A DNA stretch of 64,000 nucleotides from NCBI GenBank assembly GCA_963662375.2, contig CAXXRP010000005.1:1-64000 (forward strand), written 5' to 3'. The notes beneath the pieces were generated by a model. That model was given only the letters and a program-made list of their open reading frames with translations. It had not been told where the DNA came from and searched no databases. The position numbers were made by a program, and so were the translations under genes. Shown piece after piece: positions 16,269 to 25,478 of this stretch (position 1 is its first letter; each line of letters begins with the position of its first letter). The DNA is from UBA11612 sp963662375. Lineage in GTDB: Bacteria > Pseudomonadota > Alphaproteobacteria > Rhodospirillales > Rhodospirillaceae.

Positions 16269-17216
16269 ATGCCGCAGTTACCTAACTCAGCGATCAATCC
16301 AATCCGGCTGGCTGTGATCGGCGCAGGCGTCATGGGCCGTCGACACATGCGGGCTGCAAAAAATTGCACTGCCGTGACGTTGGGCGCGGTGTTTGACATC
16401 CACCGCAAACGCTCTACCGCAGCTGCGCAGGAGTTTGAAACGGTTCCAGCGGCTTCATTGGAAGGGGTACGCGATCTCGCCGACTGTGCTGTGATCGCAA
16501 CACCGACCACCGCACATACTACCGTCACCATAAACTGCCTTGATGCCGGCCTGCATTGCTTGGTCGAAAAACCCCTGGCGCCGTCGGAACCCGAGTGCCG
16601 CAAATTGATCGATACCGCCGCCGTAAAAAATTTGCTGCTGCAGGTAGGCCATACGGAACGCTTCAATCCTGCTGTCGAGGTACTTTGGAATCAAAATTTA
16701 GCGGCTGCGGATATCCGCTCCATTTCCGCCCGGCGAATGAACCCTCCAAACCCCCGCGTTATTGAAGACGACGTGGTGCTGGATTTGATGGTTCACGATT
16801 TAGATATGGTTCTTGCCCTGAAGCAGTCGCCGGTTCTGGAGGTCGCGGCGAGGGAATTGGGCGCGGAACATGCCCAAACCGTCCTAACTTTTGCCGACGG
16901 GACAAAGGCGACGATAACGGCCAGCCGGACCGCCCCCCAGCGCATCCGCGACATCAAGGTGATGACAAATTGCGGTGCCGTGCATGTCGATTACGCCGAG
17001 CGCACCGCTTGGACCGACCGTAGTCTGAACGGTGTGCACGCTTCTGTCGAACGCCGTGCGCTGAGTGTCAAACGCAGCGACCCCCTTGAGCAACAGCTCA
17101 CTCATTTCGCGGCCTGTATTCGCGGAGCGCGGGCACCGCGCGTTTCGGGGGATCATGCTCTGGCAACTCTAAAGTTGGCGTGGCGCATTCGGGGGGCACT
17201 GAAGGGACTTAAATGA
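16269..17216 (+). CDS. Gfo/Idh/MocA oxidoreductase (GnnA/WbpB-like)
   Basis: 315 residues. The N-terminal Rossmann fold has LAVIGAGVMGRRHMRAAKN and the signature GLHCLVEKPLAPS, whose Glu-Lys-Pro includes the catalytic lysine. It continues with LLQVGHTERFNPAVEVL and DVVLDLMVHDLDMVLAL, typical of GnnA/WbpB-type enzymes. It would oxidise the C3 hydroxyl of a nucleotide sugar for the upstream aminotransferase. The stop codon overlaps the start of the next gene (ATGA), so all three plus-strand genes look like one operon. Substrate not provable from sequence. Confidence 0.8.
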   Translation: MPQLPNSAINPIRLAVIGAGVMGRRHMRAAKNCTAVTLGAVFDIHRKRSTAAAQEFETVPAASLEGVRDLADCAVIATPTTAHTTVTINCLDAGLHCLVEKPLAPSEPECRKLIDTAAVKNLLLQVGHTERFNPAVEVLWNQNLAAADIRSISARRMNPPNPRVIEDDVVLDLMVHDLDMVLALKQSPVLEVAARELGAEHAQTVLTFADGTKATITASRTAPQRIRDIKVMTNCGAVHVDYAERTAWTDRSLNGVHASVERRALSVKRSDPLEQQLTHFAACIRGARAPRVSGDHALATLKLAWRIRGALKGLK

Positions 17217-18496
17217 GCGAATTGGGAACAGCAGCGCCGATAAATTCCAGCCGCGCGCCCCTAGCCGCATGGTGTTTGTACGACTTCGCCAATTCCGCGT
17301 TTACGACCATCGTTATCACGTTCGTTTTTGCGACTTATTTCGCGACCGGCATTGCAGCTGATCCGGATACCGGCGCCGCGCTGTGGAGCCTAGCCATGGC
17401 CGTGGCAGGCGTTGTGATTGCCGTGCTGGGTCCGGTCTTCGGCGCTGTCGCCGATCAAACCGGCCGGCGCAAACCTTGGTTGCTGGGCGTTTCAATCATG
17501 TGTGTGACGGCAACCGCGCTATTGTGGTTTGCGGAACCGACGCCAAGCGATGTGCCCTGGGCCTTGACGTTTGCCGTCATCGCCACCGTAGGGTTCGAAA
17601 TGGGCATGTTGTTTTACAACGCCATGTTACCGGACGTGTCCTCGCCCAAAACCATAGGGCGCATCTCTGGCTGGGCCTGGGGTGTAGGCTACGCCGGCGG
17701 ACTGTTGTCGCTGGTGGTGGCTTTATTCGGATTCGTGCAAGCCGACCCGCCGCCCTTTGGGCTTGACACCAGCAGCGCTGAACATGTGCGCGCCACGTCG
17801 CTTGTTGTCGCGGTTTGGTTTGCCGTATTTGCCCTACCTTTGTTCCTATTCGTCAAAGAGCACGCAATCGCGTCCATGCCGAACGCAACAGCCGTGCGGC
17901 TGGGGCTTAGACAGCTTGTCGTCACGTTCCGCAATGTCCGTCAGCACGCAAATATGTTCAAATTCCTGATCGCCGCGATGATTTACACCGATGGCGTGCA
18001 TACGGTGTTTAGCCTGGGTGGTATCTATGCAGGCGTGACTTTCGGTATGGCGTTGGACGAGGTGATTGTGCTGGGCATCGCCCTCAACGTCACCGCGGGG
18101 CTAGGTGCGTTTGTGTTCGGCTGGATGGACGACAAGCGGGGATCGAAATCCACCATCATGGTGAGTCTTGTGGCCTTGGTGATCACCAGTGCGATCGCGT
18201 TGTCGGCAACCGACCGCACAACGTTCTGGATCGCTGCTCTGGCCATGAGCACGTTCTTTGGGCCGGTTCAGGCCGCAAGTCGAACCATGATGGCGCGCAT
18301 CGCACCGCCTCATATGCGCGGGGAGATGTTCGGCCTATTCGCGTTATCCGGAAAAGTCACCGCCTTCGCCGGTCCGGCGTTGGTAGGCTGGGTGACGCTG
18401 GCCACCGGCAGCTACCGCCTGGGGATGATGACGATTTTGCTGTTCCTGGCCAGTGGTTTGTTGCTACTGCGGGGCGTAAAAGAGGCGCCGGAGTAA
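17213..18496 (+). CDS. Atg22/UMF1-family MFS transporter
   Basis: 427 residues with about 12 hydrophobic segments. The opening WCLYDFANSAFTTIVITFVF then ATYF, with GAVADQTGRRKPWL as the MFS loop motif, matches the bacterial Atg22-like branch of the major facilitator superfamily. Substrates of this branch are mostly unknown; some relatives are linked to amino acid or lipid/sugar export. The ATG overlaps the stop of the oxidoreductase gene, so expression is coupled to the amino-sugar pair. Confidence 0.82.
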   Translation: MSELGTAAPINSSRAPLAAWCLYDFANSAFTTIVITFVFATYFATGIAADPDTGAALWSLAMAVAGVVIAVLGPVFGAVADQTGRRKPWLLGVSIMCVTATALLWFAEPTPSDVPWALTFAVIATVGFEMGMLFYNAMLPDVSSPKTIGRISGWAWGVGYAGGLLSLVVALFGFVQADPPPFGLDTSSAEHVRATSLVVAVWFAVFALPLFLFVKEHAIASMPNATAVRLGLRQLVVTFRNVRQHANMFKFLIAAMIYTDGVHTVFSLGGIYAGVTFGMALDEVIVLGIALNVTAGLGAFVFGWMDDKRGSKSTIMVSLVALVITSAIALSATDRTTFWIAALAMSTFFGPVQAASRTMMARIAPPHMRGEMFGLFALSGKVTAFAGPALVGWVTLATGSYRLGMMTILLFLASGLLLLRGVKEAPE

Positions 18497-18581
18497 CGTG
18501 CTCGGCGCCGCTCACCCTCTGCACTGTGCGAAGGTCAATTCCAATGAGACAAAGGCGTCCAATAGCAGGTGGGTCAAAATC

Positions 18582-20153
18582 CTAATGCCGGAAATGCCGC
18601 ATCCCGGTGAAGGCCATGGCTAGTCCTCTCTCGTCGGCGGCTTGGATCACTTCGTCGTCGCGGATGGATCCGCCCGGCTGAATGACCGCCACAGCGCCGG
18701 CATCGGCCGCGACCAAGAGGCCGTCGGGGAATGGGAAAAACGCGTCCGAGGCCACCACGGAGCCAACTGTCAGCGCTTCATTTGCGCCGGCAGAATGGGC
18801 GGCGTCCGTCGCTTTGCTGTGGGCTATACGCACGGAGTCAACCCGGCTCATCTGCCCGGCGCCAATACCCACCGTGGCGCCGTCCTTCACGTAGACAATG
18901 GCGTTGGATTTCACGTGTTTGCTCACAGTGAATGCAAAGAGCATGTCGGTGACCTGTTGCGCCGTGGGCTGAACCTTGCTCACCACTTTGAGATCGCCCT
19001 TCGCCACATGGCCATTGTCGCACCCCTGCACGAGAAACCCGCCAGCTACGTTGCGTACGGCGCGGCCTGAAGACGCCGGTGAAGGCAAGCCACCCGCAAT
19101 CAACAAACGCAAGTTTTTTTTCTTGGCGAATGCCGCCTTGGCCTCGACGTCGGCGCCCGGCGCGATGACTACCTCGGTGAATAACTCTGTGATTTTCTCG
19201 GCCGTGGGCCCATCGATGGGGCGGTTGAGAGCGACGATCCCGCCGAAAGCCGAGACAGGATCGCAAGCCAGCGTTTTTATATATGCTTCGAGGCAATTCG
19301 CACCCAAAGCCACACCGCAAGGATTGGCGTGCTTGATGATGGCGCAAGCCGGGCTATCAAATTCCGCTACCAATTCGTAGGCGGCGTCGGTGTCGTTTAT
19401 GTTGTTGTAGCTGAGGTCTTTGCCCTGTACCTGGGCGGCGGCGGCCACGCCCGCGCGTCTCTCGCCGGTAACATAAAGCGCAGCGGATTGGTGGGGATTT
19501 TCGCCATACCTTAATTTTTGCTTCAGCGTGCCGCCGAAGGTTTGCCAACGAGGAAATTCCTCACCCACTTCCCCAGCGAACCACGTGGAGATAGCGGTGT
19601 CGTAGGCCGCGGTGCGGGCGTAGGCACGCGCAGCGAGGTTGCGGCGGGTTTCGTCGGTCACCGCATTGCCGTTGGCTTTCATCTCATCCATGACCACGGC
19701 GTAATCGGCAGGATCCACCACCACCGCAACACCCGCATGATTTTTCGCGGCGGCACGAATGAGGGCAGGGCCGCCGATGTCGATGTTCTCAACGGAAGTT
19801 TCAAAATCTGCGCCGCCAGCGACGGTATTCTCAAAGGGGTAAAGATTGACCACGACGAGGTCTATGGGAGCGATGCTGTGATCTGCCATAACCGCCTCAT
19901 GGTCCGCGTTACCGCGAACGCCGAGGATGCCGCCATGCACCGCCGGATGAAGAGTTTTCACCCGCCCGTCGAGCATCTCCGGAAATCCGGTGAGTTTAGA
20001 GACTTCCCTCACCTGCAGGCCCTGGCCTTGCAGGACTTTCGCTGTCCCGCCGGTGGAGATCAACTCCACACCGGAAGCGTGAAGAAATTTGCTGAAGTCG
20101 ACAAGTCCGGTTTTGTCGGACACCGACAGCAAGGCGCGGCGTATGGGGGTCAT
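18582..20153 (-). CDS. purH: bifunctional AICAR formyltransferase / IMP cyclohydrolase
   Basis: 523 residues, normal PurH length. The N-terminal MGS-like IMP cyclohydrolase domain opens RRALLSVSDKTGLVDFSKFL and includes STGGTAKVL and VKTLHPAVHGGIL. The C-terminal AICAR formyltransferase domain has the Lys-His pair in IIKHANPCGVA and RYGENPHQSAALYV. It catalyses the last two steps of purine biosynthesis: formylation of AICAR with 10-formyl-THF, then ring closure to IMP. It is the last gene in a minus-strand run with the glycan genes but has no functional link to them. Confidence 0.97.
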   Translation of the reverse strand: MTPIRRALLSVSDKTGLVDFSKFLHASGVELISTGGTAKVLQGQGLQVREVSKLTGFPEMLDGRVKTLHPAVHGGILGVRGNADHEAVMADHSIAPIDLVVVNLYPFENTVAGGADFETSVENIDIGGPALIRAAAKNHAGVAVVVDPADYAVVMDEMKANGNAVTDETRRNLAARAYARTAAYDTAISTWFAGEVGEEFPRWQTFGGTLKQKLRYGENPHQSAALYVTGERRAGVAAAAQVQGKDLSYNNINDTDAAYELVAEFDSPACAIIKHANPCGVALGANCLEAYIKTLACDPVSAFGGIVALNRPIDGPTAEKITELFTEVVIAPGADVEAKAAFAKKKNLRLLIAGGLPSPASSGRAVRNVAGGFLVQGCDNGHVAKGDLKVVSKVQPTAQQVTDMLFAFTVSKHVKSNAIVYVKDGATVGIGAGQMSRVDSVRIAHSKATDAAHSAGANEALTVGSVVASDAFFPFPDGLLVAADAGAVAVIQPGGSIRDDEVIQAADERGLAMAFTGMRHFRH

Positions 20154-20260
20154 GACTCTTCTCAGTACGTGAAACAGATGGGGCGTCGGGACTTAGCACG
20201 GGCAACCCGTCAGCAAAAGGCGTCTGAGCCTATTCGTAATGCCAACGCGGTCCGAGCGTC

Positions 20261-22180
20261 CTACTTGACGACCTTGAGATGCGCCCGACCCGCCGCGGCC
20301 CCTGCGTGCCGCAGTTCGGGCACCAGTTCAGCAACGAGGGAAAGAACCGCCGCCTCGTCGTGGGCGCGGCAGGCGCTGTCCAGCGCGGCGAGCTTCGCGG
20401 CAATGACGCCGTGATCCACTGTCCGCGGCCGTGCCAGTAAAATTCCCGCCATGTCGGTCGCAACCGGTGGTTCTTGGTCCTGGAACAGCTCTTCGGAAAG
20501 TTTGTCGCCCGGCCGCAGGCCTGTGATTTCGATGTGGATATCCTCACCGAGGGTTTTACCTGCAAGACGAATCATCTGTTTCGCCAAATCCATGATTTTC
20601 ACTGGTGCGCCCATGTCGAGCACATAAATAGCCCCTTCATCGCGGCGGGATTGCCCCAGAGCCGCGGCTTCCAGCACCAGCTCTACGGCTTCGCGCACAG
20701 TCATAAAATACCGGTCGACTTCGGAGTGCGTGACGGTGAGCGGCCCCCCGTCTTCCAATTGCTCTTGAAAAAGTGGCACCACGGACCCGGCCGAACCGAG
20801 GACATTACCGAAGCGCACTGTGATAAATCGCGTGCCGGTGCAGCGCAAATCCTCTGCCTGACAATAAATCTCAGCCACACGCTTACTCGCGCCCATAACA
20901 TTGGCGGGATTAACCGCCTTGTCGGTGGAGATGAGCACCATAGCGCCAACACCGTTCGCCGCACACGCATCAGCGACATTGCGGGTGCCCACAGCATTGG
21001 TCAGCACGCCTTCGACCGGGTTCAATTCCACCATCGGCACGTGCTTTAGGGCTGCGGTATGAAATACAACATTGGGGCTAGCGCGCGCGACAATATCCCG
21101 CACCCTGTCCCCGTCCCGAACATCGCCAAGAATCGGCGTCATCGCCAACGCCGGGTGGCGGCGGTGCGCCTCCATATCGACGGCGTATAGATTGAATTCG
21201 CTGTGGTCGAGCAGTGTCAGGTGCAACGGCTCGAAATCGGAGACCTGACGCACGAGCTCTGAGCCGATGAAACCGCCCGCGCCGGTAATCAGAACCCGCC
21301 GGCCGCGAATCATCGCCGCCATGGCGTCTCGATTTAATTGGGTTTGCGGCCGGCCTAATAAATCTTCGATGGCGATCGGGCGCAGCTTTGCGTCTTCTTC
21401 TCCGTAGACCTGCATGTCCGCAGGTGGCGACACGCGCATAAGCTGGCACCCCGCCCTCTCCGCGATGATGAGAAGTCGCCGGACCATACTGCCGTCGAGA
21501 CCGGGGCGGACAAGAACAAGCTTTTCGGGTTTGCAGTCCCGGCGCTCAAGATCAGCGATGATCCGCGCTAAATCTCCTTCGCGCCCCAAAACTTCCACAT
21601 CCTGAATGACCTGGCCGATGCGGTCGTCCTGGCCGGTGACCATGCCCACCACGTCATATCCCGCGCCGGGATGCCGAGCGACGGCGCGGATGAAAAGCTC
21701 TGCCTCGGGGCCCGTACCGATCAAAAGGATCGGGCTGCTCTCGCCGGCGCCTTTGAGGAGCCCGCGCACCTGACGGTCCCGCGCTATGCGCACGATCAAC
21801 CGCGGCCCTGCCAATAGCATGACTAAGATCAACCAACTGATGATGGGCGTCGAGCGCGGCAAATTTTCCAGACGCGTAACTAGAAACCAAGCTGGCATGA
21901 AGAAAAGGACGATGATGGCCGCTGTCCGTAGAATGTTGATCGCGTCCTTGGCCGACACGTACTCCCACATATGGCGGTAAAGCCCGGTCGCGAGATATGC
22001 CACCGCGGCGACAGCGGCAAACACCGCGGCCATGTAAAAAACCTCGGACCGCTCATTTAGAAATCCCGGGCCCAAGCGTAAAAAGAAAGCTCCAACAAAG
22101 GCAATGTATGCCATCGCAATGTCGTGGCCGTAGACCAGAAGGTTGCGGGGCTGAAAAAACGCATGCAGAAAACGGTTCAC
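20261..22180 (-). CDS. membrane-anchored nucleotide-sugar 4,6-dehydratase (CapD/PglF/WbpM type)
   Basis: 639 residues. Four hydrophobic segments lie in the first ~130 residues, followed by a CoA-binding-like Rossmann region (SPILLIGTGPEAELFIRAV) and the catalytic SDR domain from ~residue 290 (VLITGAGGFIGSELVRQ). LISTDKAVNPANVMGASKR carries the catalytic centre of this large dehydratase class. These enzymes convert UDP-GlcNAc to UDP-4-keto-6-deoxy-GlcNAc, the entry step to bacillosamine, legionaminic acid and many O-antigen sugars. In this locus it can feed the NeuC-NeuB-NeuA genes. Confidence 0.88.
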   Translation of the reverse strand: MNRFLHAFFQPRNLLVYGHDIAMAYIAFVGAFFLRLGPGFLNERSEVFYMAAVFAAVAAVAYLATGLYRHMWEYVSAKDAINILRTAAIIVLFFMPAWFLVTRLENLPRSTPIISWLILVMLLAGPRLIVRIARDRQVRGLLKGAGESSPILLIGTGPEAELFIRAVARHPGAGYDVVGMVTGQDDRIGQVIQDVEVLGREGDLARIIADLERRDCKPEKLVLVRPGLDGSMVRRLLIIAERAGCQLMRVSPPADMQVYGEEDAKLRPIAIEDLLGRPQTQLNRDAMAAMIRGRRVLITGAGGFIGSELVRQVSDFEPLHLTLLDHSEFNLYAVDMEAHRRHPALAMTPILGDVRDGDRVRDIVARASPNVVFHTAALKHVPMVELNPVEGVLTNAVGTRNVADACAANGVGAMVLISTDKAVNPANVMGASKRVAEIYCQAEDLRCTGTRFITVRFGNVLGSAGSVVPLFQEQLEDGGPLTVTHSEVDRYFMTVREAVELVLEAAALGQSRRDEGAIYVLDMGAPVKIMDLAKQMIRLAGKTLGEDIHIEITGLRPGDKLSEELFQDQEPPVATDMAGILLARPRTVDHGVIAAKLAALDSACRAHDEAAVLSLVAELVPELRHAGAAAGRAHLKVVK

Positions 22181-22249
22181 GGGGACCCTTTTACCAAAGC
22201 GACCGGCGTAAAAGAGGATAGACCATAGGGCCCATAATGCGCCACGGCG

Positions 22250-23062
22250 TTACCACGCCGACCATCCGCCATCGACCATAACGCACTGGCCGGTGATATA
22301 GGCCGACATATCGGAGGCAAGGAAGGCGGCAATGCCTTTTATGTCCTCTTCCCGCGCCATGCGGTTCAGCGGTGTACGGGCCACATAACGCCGCTTGAAT
22401 TCCTCCGAAGTGTCGCGTTCTATCCCACCCGGCACAATAGCATTTACCCGCACGTGAGGCGCCAGCGTGGTCGCCAGCCAACGGGTCAACTGCAGCAATC
22501 CGCCCTTGCTCGCACCGTAAGCTGCGGGCGTACCGGGCACGGTGGGTTCGCCATAAAGACTCCAGTCAGGACCGAGCGCGCCGTAGATAGAGCCGACGTT
22601 GATAACGACGCCTTTTCCGGACGCTTTCAGAAACGGGATGGCCTGCTGCACCAATAAAAACGGCGCTGTGAGATTGACCTCTAATGTCTGGCGCCAAGCG
22701 GTGATACTTTGGTCTTCCAACGGCACGCTCCAACCCTCCAGCCCGTCGGTGCCGACGAAAGCGGCATTGTTAACCACGATGTCGAGGCGTCCGCAGGTCT
22801 CAGCCACCCGCTGCGGCACTTTTCGCACCGATTTTTCGTCCACGAGGTCAACGGTGAGTGCAGTAGCAAGAATTCCGTATTTATCCGTCAATACGCCCGC
22901 GAGAGATTCCGCCGCCGCACCCGACCTGTCCAGCACCACCACGGCGGCGCCTAGCTCGGCATAGGTGTGGGCAATCGCTGCCCCGATGTGACCGGCTCCC
23001 CCGGTGATAAGGGCGACGCGCCCTTTCAGAGTAATAAGTTCGGAAACAGATCGCATGTTCAA
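22250..23062 (-). CDS. short-chain dehydrogenase, PtmA-like
   Basis: 270 residues, classical SDR. The cofactor motif is ALITGGAGHIGAAIA (TGxxxGxG), then NNAAFVG and a Ser...Tyr-x-x-x-Lys set (VGSIYGALGPD then AAYGASKGG). The C-terminus CVMVDGGWSAW is typical. Homologues called PtmA occur next to PtmE/NeuB-type genes in legionaminic acid loci for flagellin or LPS modification, which is the context here. The exact reaction of PtmA in that pathway is not settled. A start at the second ATG (MRSVSEL) is equally possible. Confidence 0.78.
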   Translation of the reverse strand: MNMRSVSELITLKGRVALITGGAGHIGAAIAHTYAELGAAVVVLDRSGAAAESLAGVLTDKYGILATALTVDLVDEKSVRKVPQRVAETCGRLDIVVNNAAFVGTDGLEGWSVPLEDQSITAWRQTLEVNLTAPFLLVQQAIPFLKASGKGVVINVGSIYGALGPDWSLYGEPTVPGTPAAYGASKGGLLQLTRWLATTLAPHVRVNAIVPGGIERDTSEEFKRRYVARTPLNRMAREEDIKGIAAFLASDMSAYITGQCVMVDGGWSAW

Positions 23063-23099
23063 AAGCCCTGGTTGCGGCGCCTAGCTTGCTCCGGCGCCG

Positions 23100-23485
23100 T
23101 TACGCCGTTGGAAACAGACCATTGAATTCGCGCCGGGCCTGGGCGAGATCGTCGAGCCGCCCGATATCGATCCAATATTCGGGCACGGGAAACACGGTCC
23201 GAAACATAAAAAATGGCATGGGGACGCATCACCTGCGGCGCGTGGGTATCGGTTACTCCGGCGGGGACGGTGATGGGTGAAACATTCATGACATCGGATA
23301 CCGCGGCGTTTAAGGTCACGCCTGACAAAAAAACCGCGGCGAATATCGTCATCGGTTACCGTTCCAAGCAACCGGCCGTTTTTATGAACAAGGCCGATGG
23401 GGATGGCGTGCGTGTCGATGATCTTGAGGCTCTCAAGAATCGTTACATCGGCGACCACCAAATTTTCCCTGAAATCTCTGTTCAT
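23100..23485 (-). pseudogene. PtmE-like CBS-domain sugar nucleotidyltransferase, internally deleted
   Basis: Three fragments in three frames remain. The first frame from ATG 23485 reads the first CBS motif (VVADVTILESLKIIDTHAIP, LLGTVTDDDIRRGFF). The second continues SGVTLNAAVSDVMNVSPITV. The third gives only the very end of the nucleotidyltransferase, FPVPEYWIDIGRLDDLAQAR then REFNGLFPTA. A functional enzyme needs about 200 further residues, including the nucleotide-binding GxGTRLxPLT motif, which are absent. In Campylobacter PtmE makes GDP-glucosamine at the head of the GDP-dependent legionaminic acid route. Frameshift plus deletion means true decay, not sequencing error. Confidence 0.8.
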
Positions 23486-23521
23486 TTCGGATAAAGCCCT
23501 TGTTTACCAACAACTACTGCG

Positions 23522-24181
23522 TCAGGTGGTCGGCAGTTTAGCTGGACTGCCAAAAACTGTAGCGCCCACCGGAACGTCTTTCACCACCACCGCACCGGCG
23601 CCAACAATTGCGCCGGCGCCGATGGAAACGCCTTGCACGACAACAGCGCCTGCGCCCACATGGCATTCATGCCCAATGTTAGCCGCACCGCTTAACACAG
23701 CCCCTGGCGCGATATGAGTGTGGTCGCCAACACGGCAATCGTGATCAAGCTGCGCACCGGTGTTGATGATGGAATTTACGCCAATGGTGCAGCCTGGATT
23801 GATGATGGCGCCAGCGATGATATGACTGCCTGCGCCAAGTACGGCACGCTCTGATACGATGGCATCCGGACTGTTGACCCCTACAAACTCATAACCTTTG
23901 CTCGTGAACAAGTCGAAGAGCTCACGCCGCCGCCTCAGTGCGTTGTCGCCGATCTTTGGCGCATTGCCCATTGCATTAACGAGCGCAACGGTTTTGGGAT
24001 CCCGCTCAAATACGGTCACATCGGGGCCGATAATCGGCACGTCGTCGAGCCGAGTGCCATGGAGCACAGAATTGTTATCCGTCACCGCGGTCACCGTTTG
24101 ACCGGAGCGGCGCAAAATGTCGATGACCACGCGGGCGTAGCCGCCGGCGCATAAAACGATGATTTCCCGGTCCACTTTCAT
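23522..24181 (-). CDS. NeuD/PglD-family sugar acetyltransferase
   Basis: 219 residues. The N-terminal Rossmann-like half (IIVLCAGGYARVVIDILRRS) is followed by left-handed beta-helix hexapeptide repeats from ~residue 105 (IVSERAVLGAGSHIIAGAII onward) ending VPVGATVFGSPAK. The trimeric family uses acetyl-CoA to acetylate amino or hydroxyl groups of nucleotide sugars or sialic acids (PglD, LegH, NeuD). The gene follows neuB by 2 bp. In a UDP-dependent route it would make UDP-2,4-diacetamido-trideoxy-hexose from the 4-amino sugar; O-acetylation of the final acid is the alternative. Confidence 0.82.
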   Translation of the reverse strand: MKVDREIIVLCAGGYARVVIDILRRSGQTVTAVTDNNSVLHGTRLDDVPIIGPDVTVFERDPKTVALVNAMGNAPKIGDNALRRRRELFDLFTSKGYEFVGVNSPDAIVSERAVLGAGSHIIAGAIINPGCTIGVNSIINTGAQLDHDCRVGDHTHIAPGAVLSGAANIGHECHVGAGAVVVQGVSIGAGAIVGAGAVVVKDVPVGATVFGSPAKLPTT

Positions 24182-24183
24182 TG

Positions 24184-25263
24184 CTAATCGATCAATTCAT
24201 CTGCGGCGTAATCACGCGCCGCGTGCCTGCCTAGATAAGACCAATATGCCAGGGGTGACACACCACCACCGGGGCGTTTGGCGCCAAGGTTGGCGGCATC
24301 GAACACATCGCCTTTCGCGATCGGTCTCAACGCCACAAGACTTTTCCGGACCACATCGCGCGTTTTCAATTCTGTTTCGCCGGGCGCCTTATCTTTTGAG
24401 CCTAGCGCTTGTTCCACCGTACGTATGGCGGCGATCATGTCGGTCAATTCTTCCGGCGTCAGCGACACCTGATGATCGGGACCGGGCAAGGACCGATCCA
24501 ACGTAAAGTGCTTTTCAATCATGACGGCACCGCACGCGACCGCGGCGGTGGCGACCGCGATACCAGCGGAATGATCGGACAATCCGACCGGCAAGCCGAA
24601 CCGATCTGCCAGGGTCGCCATGGCGCGCAAGTGAATGGAATCCGGCGGTGCGGGATATTCCGACGTGCAGTGAAAAATTGTGACTTTGGATTTTAGTACC
24701 GCACGCCCGGCAGCGGACTGGAACGCGGTCTTAAATCCTTCCTGCGACGGATCATCGTTGGCTGAGGTATACCCAAAGGCCAGGACGCCGAGGGCTGTTT
24801 CAACATCTTCGAGCGTGGACATGCCCGTTGAAAGGATTACGGGCTTGTCAGTGCGCGCCATTTCCAAAAGCAAGGGCGCGTTTGTAATTTCACCCGAGGC
24901 TACCTTCAGCCGCCTTACCCCGACCACGTCGCTCAGGAGGCGCACGCTATCGGTGTCGAACGGCGTGGACATGAACTCGATGCCTGCATCCCGGCATGTT
25001 TCAAATAGGCGATGATGGTCGTCGTTCGACAGCTCAAACGCCTTCAGCATCTCCAATTGCCCGCCTTCCGCATTGGTATTGCGCGCCTGGTAGTCCGCTT
25101 TCTGGGTCCACGGCGTGGCAAGCTTCTCCGATTTGAAAGACTGGAATTTCACCGCATCGGCACCAGCTGCTGCCGCCACCTCCACCATAGCGCAGGCGCG
25201 AGCAAGATCGCCGTTATGGTTTGCGCCAGCTTCGGCGATGATGAAGGCAGATGATGGCGTCAC
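24184..25263 (-). CDS. neuB: NeuB-family nonulosonate synthase (sialic/legionaminic acid)
   Basis: 359 residues. A TIM-barrel synthase domain (FIIAEAGANHNGDLARACAM, DAVKFQSFKSEKL, FHCTSEYPAPPDSIHLRAMA, GLSDHSAG, IEKHFTLDRSLPGPDHQVSL) is followed by a C-terminal SAF/antifreeze-like domain (AKGDVFDAANLGAKRPGGGV). It condenses phosphoenolpyruvate with a 2-acetamido hexose to form a nine-carbon acid. Whether the product is neuraminic or legionaminic acid cannot be told from motifs alone, but the CapD- and PtmA-like neighbours favour legionaminic acid. Divergent from neuA with ~215 bp between. Confidence 0.93.
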   Translation of the reverse strand: MTPSSAFIIAEAGANHNGDLARACAMVEVAAAAGADAVKFQSFKSEKLATPWTQKADYQARNTNAEGGQLEMLKAFELSNDDHHRLFETCRDAGIEFMSTPFDTDSVRLLSDVVGVRRLKVASGEITNAPLLLEMARTDKPVILSTGMSTLEDVETALGVLAFGYTSANDDPSQEGFKTAFQSAAGRAVLKSKVTIFHCTSEYPAPPDSIHLRAMATLADRFGLPVGLSDHSAGIAVATAAVACGAVMIEKHFTLDRSLPGPDHQVSLTPEELTDMIAAIRTVEQALGSKDKAPGETELKTRDVVRKSLVALRPIAKGDVFDAANLGAKRPGGGVSPLAYWSYLGRHAARDYAADELID

Positions 25264-25478
25264 GGCAATTTCGAACCAGCGATTCGTTAAAAGTGAGACG
25301 TAGGATGTTCAGTTTAAGGTTCTCGGGCACAGTAAAGGTTAACAGCCCCCAGTTGAAGCTGAACCGCGCAAAAGACCGCGTCACTTCGAGAAAATAAAAT
25401 TAAGCCCCATGGCGCGGAGCAACGCTCATAGGTTAATGTGATCTGCGTTTGGCCCCTTTTTGCCTGATCTGGACCCCA

